Below, in pieces: positions 34,790 to 42,128 of a DNA stretch of 43,620 bases. Source of the DNA: a virus. The position numbers were made by a program, and so were the translations under genes. The notes beneath the pieces are model-generated. The model ran no database searches. It had not been told where the DNA came from and was given only the letters and a program-made list of their open reading frames with translations. The stretch is from the IMG/VR virus record IMGVR_UViG_3300027608_000058, positions 1 to 43,620 of that record. One strand, written 5' to 3'. How positions within the stretch are numbered: the stretch's first letter is position 1; each line of letters opens with the position of its first letter.

Positions 34790-35821
34790 ATGAAAGCGTT
34801 GATGGCATCCCCATTTGCAGTAATATCTAATAAAATCGCATCACACCGTGCCGCGCAGGCTATAATTTATGCAGATCAAATTAAACAATCTGGAGTAGAT
34901 ATCACAGTCAATACTGCTGGAGAAAATTATCATTCTGATTTTAATAAATTCAATATCCTATATGTATATCACGGCAATGATTGGGGTGGAACTCTAAATT
35001 TATTTGGTGGTTTATCTGATAGCCCAATTATAGATAATCTCATTAACTTGTCAAAATTTAAAGGCGAGGTTTACTCGCTGATCATTCCATTTCCTGACTA
35101 CTATCAGATGGTAGTAAAGCGCATGGAAGCTGGAAACGTAGATCCTAAGTGGCATCAAGTAGATTGGGAAAATATTAAGCGAATGATCAATGCTCCTGTT
35201 ATTGATCCCAATAAATTATCAATATATCGAAATGCAGCAGTAGGAGATAGCCACGCCATATCGATGTATAGACCTGGTTGGATGATTAATTCTGTTCCAT
35301 TTAAAACACTTCACGGAGCTCTCAAGCAAGGCCTCAAGTCATTTCTTCCAATTCCAAATATAGAGTATGACAATATAGAATTCTATTTTGGTAACATCGA
35401 TATCAGACATCATCTAATGAGACAAGCAACTCCAGCCAATGCTACAATTGAATTGGTTCAGAGATACTTTGAACAAGCAAAAGAACTTAATATTAATGTC
35501 AAGATATATGAGCCTCTACCTATAGAGGATCCATCTCGTAAACTACCAAAAACAGGATATTATAAGGGTACTCCATTTTATGGTTCATGGGAAGAGAGAT
35601 CTGCAATTAGAAAAATATTCATAACAGAGTGTGAGAAGCAACAGACTAATAAGGTGAAGCTATACAGTTGGAATCGTCACATGCTTAATGAGCGGCGTCA
35701 ACTAGACTTTAAGTTTATGGAAAAGCCAAAGTCAGTACACCTATCGCGCGAGCACTATCCTCATTGGCAAGGTTTAGAATACAACAACATAATTATGAGT
35801 GGATTAAGCGATTTTATATAA
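34790..35821 (+). CDS. SGNH/GDSL hydrolase-like protein
   Basis: 343 residues, first gene behind a clear promoter. An N-terminal domain of about 145 residues (DIKQSGVDITV, LYVYHGNDWGGTLNLFGG) is followed by SGNH-type blocks: VGDSHAIS with Ser154, FYFGNIDIRHH with Asn202, and SVHLSREHYPHW with His317, His322 or His325. The N-terminal domain is not recognised. The family includes esterases and acyltransferases; a glycosyltransferase two genes downstream suggests modification of a sugar or base, but the substrate is unknown. Overlaps the TAATGG of the next gene region. Confidence 0.6.
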   Translation: MKALMASPFAVISNKIASHRAAQAIIYADQIKQSGVDITVNTAGENYHSDFNKFNILYVYHGNDWGGTLNLFGGLSDSPIIDNLINLSKFKGEVYSLIIPFPDYYQMVVKRMEAGNVDPKWHQVDWENIKRMINAPVIDPNKLSIYRNAAVGDSHAISMYRPGWMINSVPFKTLHGALKQGLKSFLPIPNIEYDNIEFYFGNIDIRHHLMRQATPANATIELVQRYFEQAKELNINVKIYEPLPIEDPSRKLPKTGYYKGTPFYGSWEERSAIRKIFITECEKQQTNKVKLYSWNRHMLNERRQLDFKFMEKPKSVHLSREHYPHWQGLEYNNIIMSGLSDFI

Positions 35822-35832
35822 TGGAGTTAAAA

Positions 35833-36234
35833 ATGCAACTTAAAGCCGATGAAATTAAACCTCTTACAGTTGAAGATATCAATAAATTAAATATGCTCTC
35901 AACACCGATGTTTGGTGCTAGAGCACCTGAATCGATCAATATTAATATGCCAAAATTTGAATACAAGTACAATGAAGGCATGTACATTAATGAGTTATTA
36001 GAGTATATTAATAATACTTACAGTCAACACTACTCACAAAATAGGTTTCAAGCTACTGAATTTATTATAGATTCCGGCCATGGTACTGGATTTTGTATGG
36101 GCAACGTCATGAAGTATGCCCAGAGATACGGCAAGAAAGGTTCTACCTCTGATTCGAGAAAAGATCTATTGAAGGTAATACATTATGCAATTATGCAACT
36201 ATACGTACATGATACTAAGAAGGAGTCTAAATAA
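35833..36234 (+). CDS. DUF3310-like protein
   Basis: 133 residues from ATG 35833, which has GGAG six bases upstream; ATG 35821 overlaps that RBS. The C-terminal half reads GFCMGNVMKYAQRYGKKG.....KDLLKVIHYAIM, the signature of DUF3310 (GN..KY..R...K.....DL.KA..Y). Members are frequent in phage nucleotide-metabolism regions with no assigned activity. The N-terminal half (TVEDINKLNMLSTPMFGARA) is specific to this version. It is coupled to the glycosyltransferase gene by a one-base overlap. Confidence 0.65.
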   Translation: MQLKADEIKPLTVEDINKLNMLSTPMFGARAPESININMPKFEYKYNEGMYINELLEYINNTYSQHYSQNRFQATEFIIDSGHGTGFCMGNVMKYAQRYGKKGSTSDSRKDLLKVIHYAIMQLYVHDTKKESK

Positions 36235-37088
36235 TGGAAATTAATATCCCTATCGAGAAACTTCGTGAAAACAAATTGTTCCTCGCAACACCGATGTACG
36301 GTGGAGCATGCGCAGGCATGTTCACTAAATCTGTAGCAGACTTATCTGCAATCTGCACTAACTATCAAATTCCACTTCAGTTGTACTTTCTCTTCAACGA
36401 GTCACTAGTTACAAGAGCACGTAACTACTGCGTTGATGAGTTCATGCGTTCTGAAGCTGAGCATCTTATGTTCATTGACTCGGATATCGGATTTAATCCG
36501 CAAGATGTTATTGCTCTAATGGCTCTTCAGGCAAATGAGCCTGAAAAATATGATATCATCGGTGGTCCTTATCCTAAGAAGTGTATTTCATGGGAAAAGA
36601 TTAAGTTGGCGGTAGATAAGGGTATTGCAGACGAGGATCCAAATGTATTGGAAAAATTCGTAGGCGACTATGTGTTTAATCCTAAGGGCGGATCTGGTTC
36701 TATCGCTATCGGTGAACCATGTGAGGTCCTAGAGATTGGCACTGGTTTTATGATGATCAGTAAGAATGCTCTAAAGAAATTTGTTGAGAAATATCCGGAG
36801 TACTACTATCGTCCAGATCACGTACGAACAGAGGCATTCGATGGCTCTCGAGAGATTATGCAATTCTTCCAAGCTGAGATCGATCCTGTATCGAAGCGCT
36901 ATCTCTCTGAAGATTACTGGTTTTGTCAGAAAGCTCAAGCGATTGAACTTAAGACATGGTTCTGTCCATGGATGAAGATGCAGCACGTTGGATCTTATAT
37001 TTTTGGTGGTTCGCTAGCTGATCTAGCATCTATTGGGGCATCAGCAACCGCTGATCCTAGTTCTCTTGGTGGCAAGAAAAAGAAGTGA
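36234..37088 (+). CDS. glycosyltransferase, GT-A fold
   Basis: 284 residues. N-terminal LFLATPMYGG, then FNESLVTRARN and the DxD-type motif MFIDSDIGF (Asp82-Asp84) that binds the nucleotide-sugar metal, followed by GGPYPKK and EIGTGFMMISK and a C-terminal YWFC.KA....TWFCPW acceptor region. This is a family 2-like retaining/inverting core found in many aquatic phages. Possible acceptors are modified DNA bases or virion proteins; the nearby dCMP-type enzyme makes base glycosylation worth testing. The end is basic (GGKKKK). Confidence 0.75.
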   Translation: MEINIPIEKLRENKLFLATPMYGGACAGMFTKSVADLSAICTNYQIPLQLYFLFNESLVTRARNYCVDEFMRSEAEHLMFIDSDIGFNPQDVIALMALQANEPEKYDIIGGPYPKKCISWEKIKLAVDKGIADEDPNVLEKFVGDYVFNPKGGSGSIAIGEPCEVLEIGTGFMMISKNALKKFVEKYPEYYYRPDHVRTEAFDGSREIMQFFQAEIDPVSKRYLSEDYWFCQKAQAIELKTWFCPWMKMQHVGSYIFGGSLADLASIGASATADPSSLGGKKKK

Positions 37089-37103
37089 GGATTGACATAC
37101 ATT

Positions 37104-37793
37104 ATGACTAATTTGAAGTTTGACACAAAGACTATCAGTGTACTAAAAAGCTTTTCCTTAATCAACCCATCTATGTTATTTAAGGAAGGAAATGAAATTA
37201 CTACTGTTTCCCCTACAAAGACTATCATGGCTCGAGCTAATGTGGCTACACACTTTGATAAGCGCTTTGCAGTTTACAGCCTCAATAAGTTTCTGAATAC
37301 TATGTCTATGTTCAGCGACCCTGAAATAAACGTCGGTGACAGTACTATTACAATCACCGACGTTTCCAACACCCCTATAAAGAGTGTGAAGTATACCCTA
37401 GCAGATGAGAATACACTACCTATCCCAACTACAAAGGAACCTAACTTTCCAGAGGGTGAGGTAAAGTTTACTATCACTAATGACATGATGAAAGATGTAG
37501 AGCGTGCTCTATCTATCCTTAGTCTTCCAGAAATTGCAGTAGTAGGCGATGGTATTTCAATCTCAATCCAAGCACTCGATAGTAAGAATCCATCGGGTGA
37601 CGTGTATAGTGTAGAGGTTGGTTTAACTGATAAGACGTTTAAGGCTATCTTTAAACCAGAAAGCTTTAATGTCTTATCCAAGACGATTACCAATTCTTAT
37701 GATGTTGAGATTTCATCTAAGGGATTCTCACACTTTAAGTCTACTGATCTAGAATACTGGATTGCAATTGAAGCTACTTCTACATTCAACTAA
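37104..37793 (+). CDS. 45: sliding clamp gp45
   Basis: 229 residues from ATG 37104 (T4 gp45 is 228); the frame extends to a TTG at 37092 that directly abuts GAGGA and is less likely. Beginning LKFDTKTISVLKSFS.INPSMLF.EGN.I.T, with the typical ANV...F...FAVY.L..FL..MS.F..P and C-terminal sequence E.SSKG.SHF, it is the trimeric processivity clamp that tethers DNA polymerase and activates gp55-dependent late transcription. An intrinsic terminator follows, then its loaders. Confidence 0.92.
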   Translation: MTNLKFDTKTISVLKSFSLINPSMLFKEGNEITTVSPTKTIMARANVATHFDKRFAVYSLNKFLNTMSMFSDPEINVGDSTITITDVSNTPIKSVKYTLADENTLPIPTTKEPNFPEGEVKFTITNDMMKDVERALSILSLPEIAVVGDGISISIQALDSKNPSGDVYSVEVGLTDKTFKAIFKPESFNVLSKTITNSYDVEISSKGFSHFKSTDLEYWIAIEATSTFN

Positions 37794-37797
37794 TAGT

Positions 37798-37827
37798 GAG
37801 GGGGCAAATTGCCCCTTCATTTTCTTT
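37798..37827 (+). terminator. intrinsic terminator after gene 45
   Basis: GAGGGGGC-type arm (37798-37805) pairs with GCCCCTTC (37811-37818) around AAATT, followed by ATTTTCTTT. It lies between the clamp and clamp-loader genes and should lower 44/62 relative to 45. Confidence 0.75.
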
Positions 37828-37849
37828 ATTATGAAATGGTGGAGTTATT

Positions 37850-38791
37850 ATGAACGAGCAATTCTTATGGGTAGAAAAATATCGCCCAAAGACCATAGCT
37901 GATACTATCCTTCCTGCAGAGTTAAAGTCTACATTTCAGAAATTTGTAGAGCAGCAAAATATTCCAAATCTTATCCTATCCGGATCAGCTGGTGTCGGTA
38001 AAACAACAGTGGCTCGAGCTATGTTGGAAGAATTAGGTTGTGACTATATCATAATTAACGGGAGTATGAATGGAAACATCGACACACTTAGGAATGAAAT
38101 ACTACAGTTTGCTTCCTCGGTATCTTTTACGGGAGGCAGAAAGTACGTCATCCTTGACGAGGCCGATTACCTTAATGCAAATTCTACGCAGCCAGCTCTA
38201 CGCAATTTCATGGAGGAATTCTCAAGGAACTGCGGTTTCATACTTACCTGTAATTTTAAAAACCGAATCATTGAGCCCCTACACTCGAGATGTTCGGTTA
38301 TAGACTTCAAGATTAATAAGTCTGATATGGCCAAGTTAGCAGGTCAGTTCTTTAAACGTGTAGAAAATATCCTTACTAAAGAGAATGTGGCATTCGATAA
38401 GGCAGTAGTTGCTGAGGTTATCAAGAAGCACTTCCCCGACTGGCGTCGTGTCTTAAATGAACTGCAGAGATACTCAGCGACGGGTGCAATCGATGCAGGA
38501 ATACTTACTAATTTCCACCAGATATCTCTCGATACACTAATCAAGTTACTAACTGATAAGAACTTTACCGCTATTCGTAAGTGGGTGGGAGAAAACTTGG
38601 ATGCAGATCAGACTGTTATCTTTAGAAAGATATATGACTCAGCATATGATTTTCTAACTCCTTCTGGAGTAGCAGCTGCAGTAGTTTTAATTGGAAAGTA
38701 TCAGTACCAGTCTGCATTCGCCGCAGATCCTGAAATCAATCTAATGGCTTGTTTAGCCGAGATTATGATAGAGTGTGAGTTCAAGCGATGA
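37850..38791 (+). CDS. 44: clamp loader large subunit gp44
   Basis: 313 residues (T4 319). AAA+ ATPase: N-terminal WVEKYRPKTI, Walker A GSAGVGKT at 45-52, Walker B ILDEAD at 101-106, sensor 1 TCNFKNRI and SRC at 146-148 with the trans-acting Arg finger. Four copies with one gp62 open and close the gp45 clamp on primed DNA. It overlaps gene 62 by four bases. Confidence 0.95.
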   Translation: MNEQFLWVEKYRPKTIADTILPAELKSTFQKFVEQQNIPNLILSGSAGVGKTTVARAMLEELGCDYIIINGSMNGNIDTLRNEILQFASSVSFTGGRKYVILDEADYLNANSTQPALRNFMEEFSRNCGFILTCNFKNRIIEPLHSRCSVIDFKINKSDMAKLAGQFFKRVENILTKENVAFDKAVVAEVIKKHFPDWRRVLNELQRYSATGAIDAGILTNFHQISLDTLIKLLTDKNFTAIRKWVGENLDADQTVIFRKIYDSAYDFLTPSGVAAAVVLIGKYQYQSAFAADPEINLMACLAEIMIECEFKR

Positions 38792-39165
38792 ATCCATTTG
38801 ACATCGTCAATGACATCAACTATATAAAGAAAGGCATCATCAATGACGAAGTATCGGCCAAGGAATACAATGCGTGGATTGTTAATCGGGCCTTATCGTA
38901 TTTCCCGGATACTATATTTTATGCGCAGGAAATGAATACCAACCACACTCTAGATAATAAGATGCAGTACGACTATCTTTTCAATGCTATTCGACCTGCT
39001 AAAAGGTTCTCTAAGTGGGGTAAGAAGGATAAGAACCAAGACATAGAAATGGTACAGCAATACTTCGGATATAGCAGATCTAAGGCACTGATTGCTATGT
39101 CTATACTAACTCCTGATCAGATGAAAGCTATCGGTGCTTCTGTAGATACGAGTAAAATTCTATAA
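38788..39165 (+). CDS. 62: clamp loader small subunit gp62
   Basis: 125 residues, shorter than T4 gp62 (187). Identified by position after gene 44 and by NPFD.VN.IN..K..I......KEYN.WIVNRALSYF.DTI.YA.EMN, followed by Q.DYLFN.IRP.KRF.KW. It forms the non-ATPase arm of the loader. The C-terminal domain of T4 gp62 seems reduced. The gene is translationally coupled to gene 44. Confidence 0.85.
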   Translation: MNPFDIVNDINYIKKGIINDEVSAKEYNAWIVNRALSYFPDTIFYAQEMNTNHTLDNKMQYDYLFNAIRPAKRFSKWGKKDKNQDIEMVQQYFGYSRSKALIAMSILTPDQMKAIGASVDTSKIL

Positions 39166-39167
39166 AT

Positions 39168-39175
39168 CATAAATA
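39168..39175 (+). promoter_or_regulatory. possible late promoter (CATAAATA) before regA
   Basis: One mismatch to TATAAATA in the gap after gene 62. RegA acts early in T4, so a late promoter here would be unusual; the AT-rich leader could give a chance match. Confidence 0.3.
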
Positions 39176-39208
39176 CCCATAATAACAATAATAATTATGG
39201 GGTGTCAT

Positions 39209-39607
39209 ATGTCGGTTTTAGAGACTTTAGTTGAGGTGACTATTGCAGAGGAAGAAGATTTCTTAAAGATCAAAGAAACACTGACTCGCATCGGAGTGGC
39301 TTCCCGCAAAGAAAAGAAACTATATCAATCATGTCATATACTTCATAAGCAATCGAAATACTATATAGTGCACTTTAAAGAACTATTTGCTTTGGATGGC
39401 AAGCTTTCTAATCTTAGCGACGAGGACATAGGTCGCAGGAATACCATAGCTCAATTGCTTGAAGACTGGGGTCTCATAAAGATAGTAGATCCAATTGCAT
39501 CTAAAGAGCCTAGGACGTCTCTTAGTCAGATAAAGATACTTCCTCACAAGGAAAAAAATGAGTGGGAATTGGTTCCTAAATATAATATAGGACGCAAGAA
39601 GGTCTAA
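39209..39607 (+). CDS. regA: translational repressor RegA
   Basis: 132 residues from ATG 39209 (T4 122); an ATG at 39197 in frame lacks an RBS. Unmistakable stretches: EDFLK.KETLTR.G.A, LYQSCHIL.K...YYIVHFKE, LEDWGLI.IV, and the C-terminal KNEWELVPKYNIG. RegA binds AU-rich translation initiation regions of early mRNAs, including those of 45 and 44 in T4, and represses them. Its place after 45-44-62 is as in T4, so the repressor sits beside its likely targets. Confidence 0.95.
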   Translation: MSVLETLVEVTIAEEEDFLKIKETLTRIGVASRKEKKLYQSCHILHKQSKYYIVHFKELFALDGKLSNLSDEDIGRRNTIAQLLEDWGLIKIVDPIASKEPRTSLSQIKILPHKEKNEWELVPKYNIGRKKV

Positions 39608-39625
39608 AGGAGTGAAATTTATATC

Positions 39626-39949
39626 ATGTTTAAGTTCTTTAAGCGGCAGCCAAAGACACCCGCAGAAATAAAATTACAACAAATTCAAGACCTGCTTTTT
39701 CCAAAGATGGAAGAAACAGAATTGAACGGTGTTAAGTTCTGCGTAGATTACTCAGTAGACTCCAACCTAGATGCAGTTCTCCTAGACCTCGAAGAGGGTC
39801 ACAACGACGAGACTGCCAGAAAAACTATCAAGAAGGTTACAAATAGATTATATGAGATTAGACAGCTATTACAAGCATATACTGAAAAGCTTGATAAGGA
39901 TATAAAGTACGTAGTAATAGATGATGTAATACCCAACAATTACGAATAA
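39626..39949 (+). CDS. unknown acidic helical protein
   Basis: 107 residues, not assigned. The N-terminus is basic (MFKFFKRQPKTPAE), the rest acidic and helical with a possible short coiled coil (KKVTNRLYEIRQLLQAYTEK). The AAAGGAG motif is about 13 bases from the ATG, longer than usual. It follows regA closely and precedes an oxygenase gene, both in the same direction. No function can be given. Confidence 0.55.
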   Translation: MFKFFKRQPKTPAEIKLQQIQDLLFPKMEETELNGVKFCVDYSVDSNLDAVLLDLEEGHNDETARKTIKKVTNRLYEIRQLLQAYTEKLDKDIKYVVIDDVIPNNYE

Positions 39950-39954
39950 CTCTC

Positions 39955-40413
39955 ATGATAATAGTATTAGATAGTGTATTCAAATCAATAGATTCTATAA
40001 GCGAATTTTTGCCAGCATTTCCTGAAAATGACACCTGGTTTGAACCAGGCACATATCAATTTATTGACAAGATAATAGATATAGCTTCGAAGTACTTCGA
40101 CATGCCAGGATATATAGGATACGAGATGCACAAGAATACGATTAGTCTTGGGTATCATCATGATAAGGATGAGATGCTCTATGCAACTACTGGAATATTT
40201 TCATTTCCTCTATGCAGCATAGTATACTATCCACATATACAAAATTTGAGGGGCGGAGAGCTGAGATTTGAGGACGTAACTATCAAACCTATAACCAATA
40301 GGTTAGTCATGTTCGAATCGTCACTGCCTCACTTAGTTGCCGAACATACTGGAACTAGAATTTCCATTGGTATAAATCCATGGAAAGAAAAGCCACTAGC
40401 ATATAGGACTTAA
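39955..40413 (+). CDS. 2OG-Fe(II) oxygenase, prolyl-4-hydroxylase type
   Basis: 152 residues, double-stranded beta-helix oxygenase. The HxD iron motif is GYHHDKDE (His68 or His69 with Asp70), the distal His is in PHLVAEH (His126 or His131), and Arg135 in TGTRISIGINPW would bind 2-oxoglutarate. The segment GGELRFED is typical of phage prolyl hydroxylase-like proteins. Substrates in phages are unknown (protein or nucleic acid). A second, unrelated 2OG oxygenase is encoded at 40836. Confidence 0.85.
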   Translation: MIIVLDSVFKSIDSISEFLPAFPENDTWFEPGTYQFIDKIIDIASKYFDMPGYIGYEMHKNTISLGYHHDKDEMLYATTGIFSFPLCSIVYYPHIQNLRGGELRFEDVTIKPITNRLVMFESSLPHLVAEHTGTRISIGINPWKEKPLAYRT

Positions 40414-40414
40414 C

Positions 40415-40630
40415 ATGATTAGTAAAGATAAGTTAGACGATTTCATCGATCAAGTCGAGAATATGATAGATGCCCAGGATGACATGTGGGCAGAGGAAAA
40501 GAATTACAACTATCGCTGGAAAAATAAAATTAAAGAAGAGAGATATGAACCTGCTAGAAAGTCAGCTAGGGAATCACTCGAGGCTGCTATTATTGAAATA
40601 GCAGAGAAGATGATGGTAGATAAGAAATGA
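40415..40630 (+). CDS. unknown small charged protein
   Basis: 71 residues, strongly charged and helical (KLDDFIDQVENMIDAQDDMWAEEKN), no recognised family. It starts one base after the oxygenase stop and overlaps the next gene by four bases (ATGA), so it is part of the same operon. Function unknown. Confidence 0.55.
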   Translation: MISKDKLDDFIDQVENMIDAQDDMWAEEKNYNYRWKNKIKEERYEPARKSARESLEAAIIEIAEKMMVDKK

Positions 40631-40833
40631 CCGACGAGGAAGTAGTAGAACTTATGTCTGTCTATATAATAAAGCAGATTAATCTAGGTCGCAACCATAT
40701 TATGGAGAGCGAGTTGTACACCGCATTTGGCTCTAACTTTCCAACAGATATTCCCGATAGGAAGTTTATTCTAAAAGAATACGAGAATGTAATAAACATG
40801 GCAGACTTCAAAGCGAGGTACAGAAAACATTAA
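40627..40833 (+). CDS. unknown small protein
   Basis: 68 residues, starting in the ATGA overlap. Mixed helix with ELMSVYIIKQINLGRNHIMES and a basic C-terminus (KARYRKH), reminiscent of a small nucleic-acid-binding protein, but no motif supports that. It is followed two bases later by the Asp/Asn hydroxylase gene. Confidence 0.55.
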   Translation: MTDEEVVELMSVYIIKQINLGRNHIMESELYTAFGSNFPTDIPDRKFILKEYENVINMADFKARYRKH

Positions 40834-40835
40834 TT

Positions 40836-41450
40836 ATGGCAGAAACATTTTATGAAAATAAGTTTAGGGATCTTCCGCTGTGCACTACTCTCGTGGAAAA
40901 ATATCCACTTATAAGGAACGAGGTCCTCGAGTTTATAAGCAATTATGATCCCCTAATACCATTCCCAAAATATAAGGTTAATGTCGAGCAAGTCGAATTG
41001 TATGATAATGACTGGAAAGCCTTTCCTCTTAGTGTATTTAGGGATGAAGCCCCAGAAATTACAAACGATCCTAGATTTCTATCGCTAGTAAAATTTGGCA
41101 AAGAAAAGTGCCCAGTCATTCATAGTATCATAGAAGATCTGGAAAAGGCAGGTGAATTGGCAAATGTATTCATATCCAAACTTACTCCTGGAACCATCAT
41201 TAGGCCACACTTTGGTAGAACCCCGCATTGGATGAGATTTCACCTCGGCCTAGTGGATGATCCAAAGTGCTACATAAAGGTAGGCAGTGACTCCAAATCA
41301 TGGGAATCTGGTAAGATCTTGGCATTCAGGGATGGAGGAGAGTATCCGCATGAGGTGGTCCACAAGGGCACCAGGGATAGGATTATATTGAGTATGGATG
41401 TCAAGATGGACTACCTAGCTAAGTGGCTAAAAAATAATGGACAAGTGTGA
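40836..41450 (+). CDS. aspartyl/asparaginyl beta-hydroxylase-like 2OG oxygenase
   Basis: 204 residues. The family core is present: FISKLTPGTIIRPHFGRTPHWMRFHLGL (His125, His131, His136), then W..GK.LAFRDG and HEVVHKGTRDRIIL.MD (His172, His176, Arg180). This subfamily lacks the usual Asp/Glu iron ligand and uses two His. The acceptor may be a phage or host protein. The last codons run to GTGTGA, directly before an early-type promoter. Confidence 0.85.
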   Translation: MAETFYENKFRDLPLCTTLVEKYPLIRNEVLEFISNYDPLIPFPKYKVNVEQVELYDNDWKAFPLSVFRDEAPEITNDPRFLSLVKFGKEKCPVIHSIIEDLEKAGELANVFISKLTPGTIIRPHFGRTPHWMRFHLGLVDDPKCYIKVGSDSKSWESGKILAFRDGGEYPHEVVHKGTRDRIILSMDVKMDYLAKWLKNNGQV

Positions 41451-41459
41451 AAATAACTG

Positions 41460-41488
41460 TGTACATAATTAAAAATATAGGGTATACT
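41460..41488 (+). promoter_or_regulatory. early/middle promoter (TGTACA-N17-TATACT)
   Basis: -35 TGTACA at 41460-41465 and -10 TATACT at 41483-41488. The predicted start near 41495 excludes the in-frame ATG at 41447 and supports the ATG at 41516. Confidence 0.75.
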
Positions 41489-41515
41489 GATAATATAACC
41501 AATGGAGTTTATATC

Positions 41516-41755
41516 ATGAACGTCAATGAAGCAATGTCGATGGCAGCCCAGCTCGAGACCCTAGTGGATATGTCGAAACTTTTCAATTCATCCCGCGATC
41601 AGCTCTGCGAGTCAATCCTCCTAGTTGCCAAGAACCTTAAAGATATGGCAGATCAGATGGATCTTGAGATGTCAGCGTTTGCTGAAGAGCAGTATCAGGA
41701 TGAAATCGTCACTACCAGCATGGTTGCAGAGTACTTAGCACAGGGAGTACATTGA
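41516..41755 (+). CDS. unknown small acidic protein
   Basis: 79 residues from ATG 41516 (GGAG eight bases upstream). Acidic and helical with many Met and Leu (MNVNEAMSMAAQLETLVDMS, LKDMADQMDLEMSAFAEE). No family recognised. It has its own early-type promoter and is followed one base later by another small gene. The codon use is slightly more GC-rich than in neighbouring genes. Confidence 0.6.
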   Translation: MNVNEAMSMAAQLETLVDMSKLFNSSRDQLCESILLVAKNLKDMADQMDLEMSAFAEEQYQDEIVTTSMVAEYLAQGVH

Positions 41756-41756
41756 T

Positions 41757-41933
41757 ATGGACCGCGTAGATATTCAAGCTCAAGATAGGTCAGGCGTATG
41801 GAGAACATATCATACGACTATGAATAACAATTCACAAAGGATCATTCAGGAAATGAACAGTCTCAGGAATAAGTTTCCTGAATATAGAGTACGCGCTGTC
41901 GATAAAAGTGGCCGAATAGTAGATATTTTGTAA
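41757..41933 (+). CDS. unknown 58-residue protein
   Basis: 58 residues starting one base after the preceding stop, with AGGGAG as RBS. Begins MDRVDIQAQDRSGVWRTYHT, then helix-forming SQRIIQEMNSLRNKFPEY and a strand-rich end (RVRAVDKSGRIVDIL). Composition and tight spacing indicate a real gene. A single-domain beta-alpha-beta fold such as a small modulator is imaginable; nothing specific is shown. Confidence 0.6.
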   Translation: MDRVDIQAQDRSGVWRTYHTTMNNNSQRIIQEMNSLRNKFPEYRVRAVDKSGRIVDIL

Positions 41934-41941
41934 CTGATTTA

Positions 41942-41949
41942 TATAAATA
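41942..41949 (+). promoter_or_regulatory. late promoter (TATAAATA) of the leader unit
   Basis: Exact late -10 box. The predicted start near 41955 falls just after the ATG at 41954, so only the ATG at 41978 would be translated. The unit ends at the 42088-42127 terminator, giving a transcript of about 170 nt. Confidence 0.7.
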
Positions 41950-41977
41950 AAATATGAAAACAAATAGGACACTACAA

Positions 41978-42061
41978 ATGCAATCGAAAACATGCCATAT
42001 TAATACAGCGATCGTCGGGAATATTCCTGAATATGATCGCTCATGTGGTTGTCCTGCCTAG
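41978..42061 (+). CDS. 27-residue leader-type peptide with Cys-Gly-Cys end
   Basis: Reads MQSKTCHINTA, then IVGNIPEY and DRSCGCPA. AGGAC lies seven bases before ATG 41978. It is the only ORF of a short late transcript. A hairpin (42008-42040) lies inside the coding sequence, and the last codons and the TAG stop fall within the 5' arm of an alternative hairpin that competes with the terminator. Three Cys (6, 23, 25) could matter for a peptide function, or the ORF may act only by translation as in attenuation. It is also possible that the transcript is a non-coding RNA and the ORF chance. Confidence 0.45.
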   Translation: MQSKTCHINTAIVGNIPEYDRSCGCPA

Positions 42062-42120
42062 TCCTACACTCAACATATAGAGTTTGGATTAGGGCGGGAA
42101 ATAAAAAATCCTGCCCTAAT
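42008..42120 (+). promoter_or_regulatory. attenuator-like set of alternative hairpins
   Basis: Hairpin 1: GCGATC (42008-42013) with GATCGC (42035-42040), enclosing CGGGA-ATAT-TCCTG. Alternative hairpin 2: arm A (42052-42064) pairs with arm B (42086-42099) in 13 base pairs with one bulge, extended by ACTC/GAGT (42068-42071, 42080-42083). Hairpin 3, the terminator: B (42088-42099) with C (42109-42120), 12 base pairs. Hairpins 2 and 3 share B and exclude each other. The leader stop codon (42059-42061) is inside arm A, so a ribosome finishing the ORF would free B for the terminator. Confidence 0.6.
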
Positions 42121-42127
42121 TTTTTAT
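42088..42127 (+). terminator. intrinsic terminator before the RNA locus
   Basis: Twelve-base-pair stem, 42088-42099 with 42109-42120 (one G-U), loop of nine A/T-rich bases, then TTTTTAT. It lies directly before the RNA-locus promoter at 42129. Confidence 0.9.
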
Positions 42128-42128
42128 G

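Noticed and set aside
37274-37693. 139-residue ORF on the minus strand
   Set aside because: Antisense to the sliding clamp gene, a certain gene.
41447-41515. Extended start of the 79-residue protein
   Set aside because: The ATG at 41447 lies upstream of the promoter boxes at 41460-41488 and lacks an RBS.
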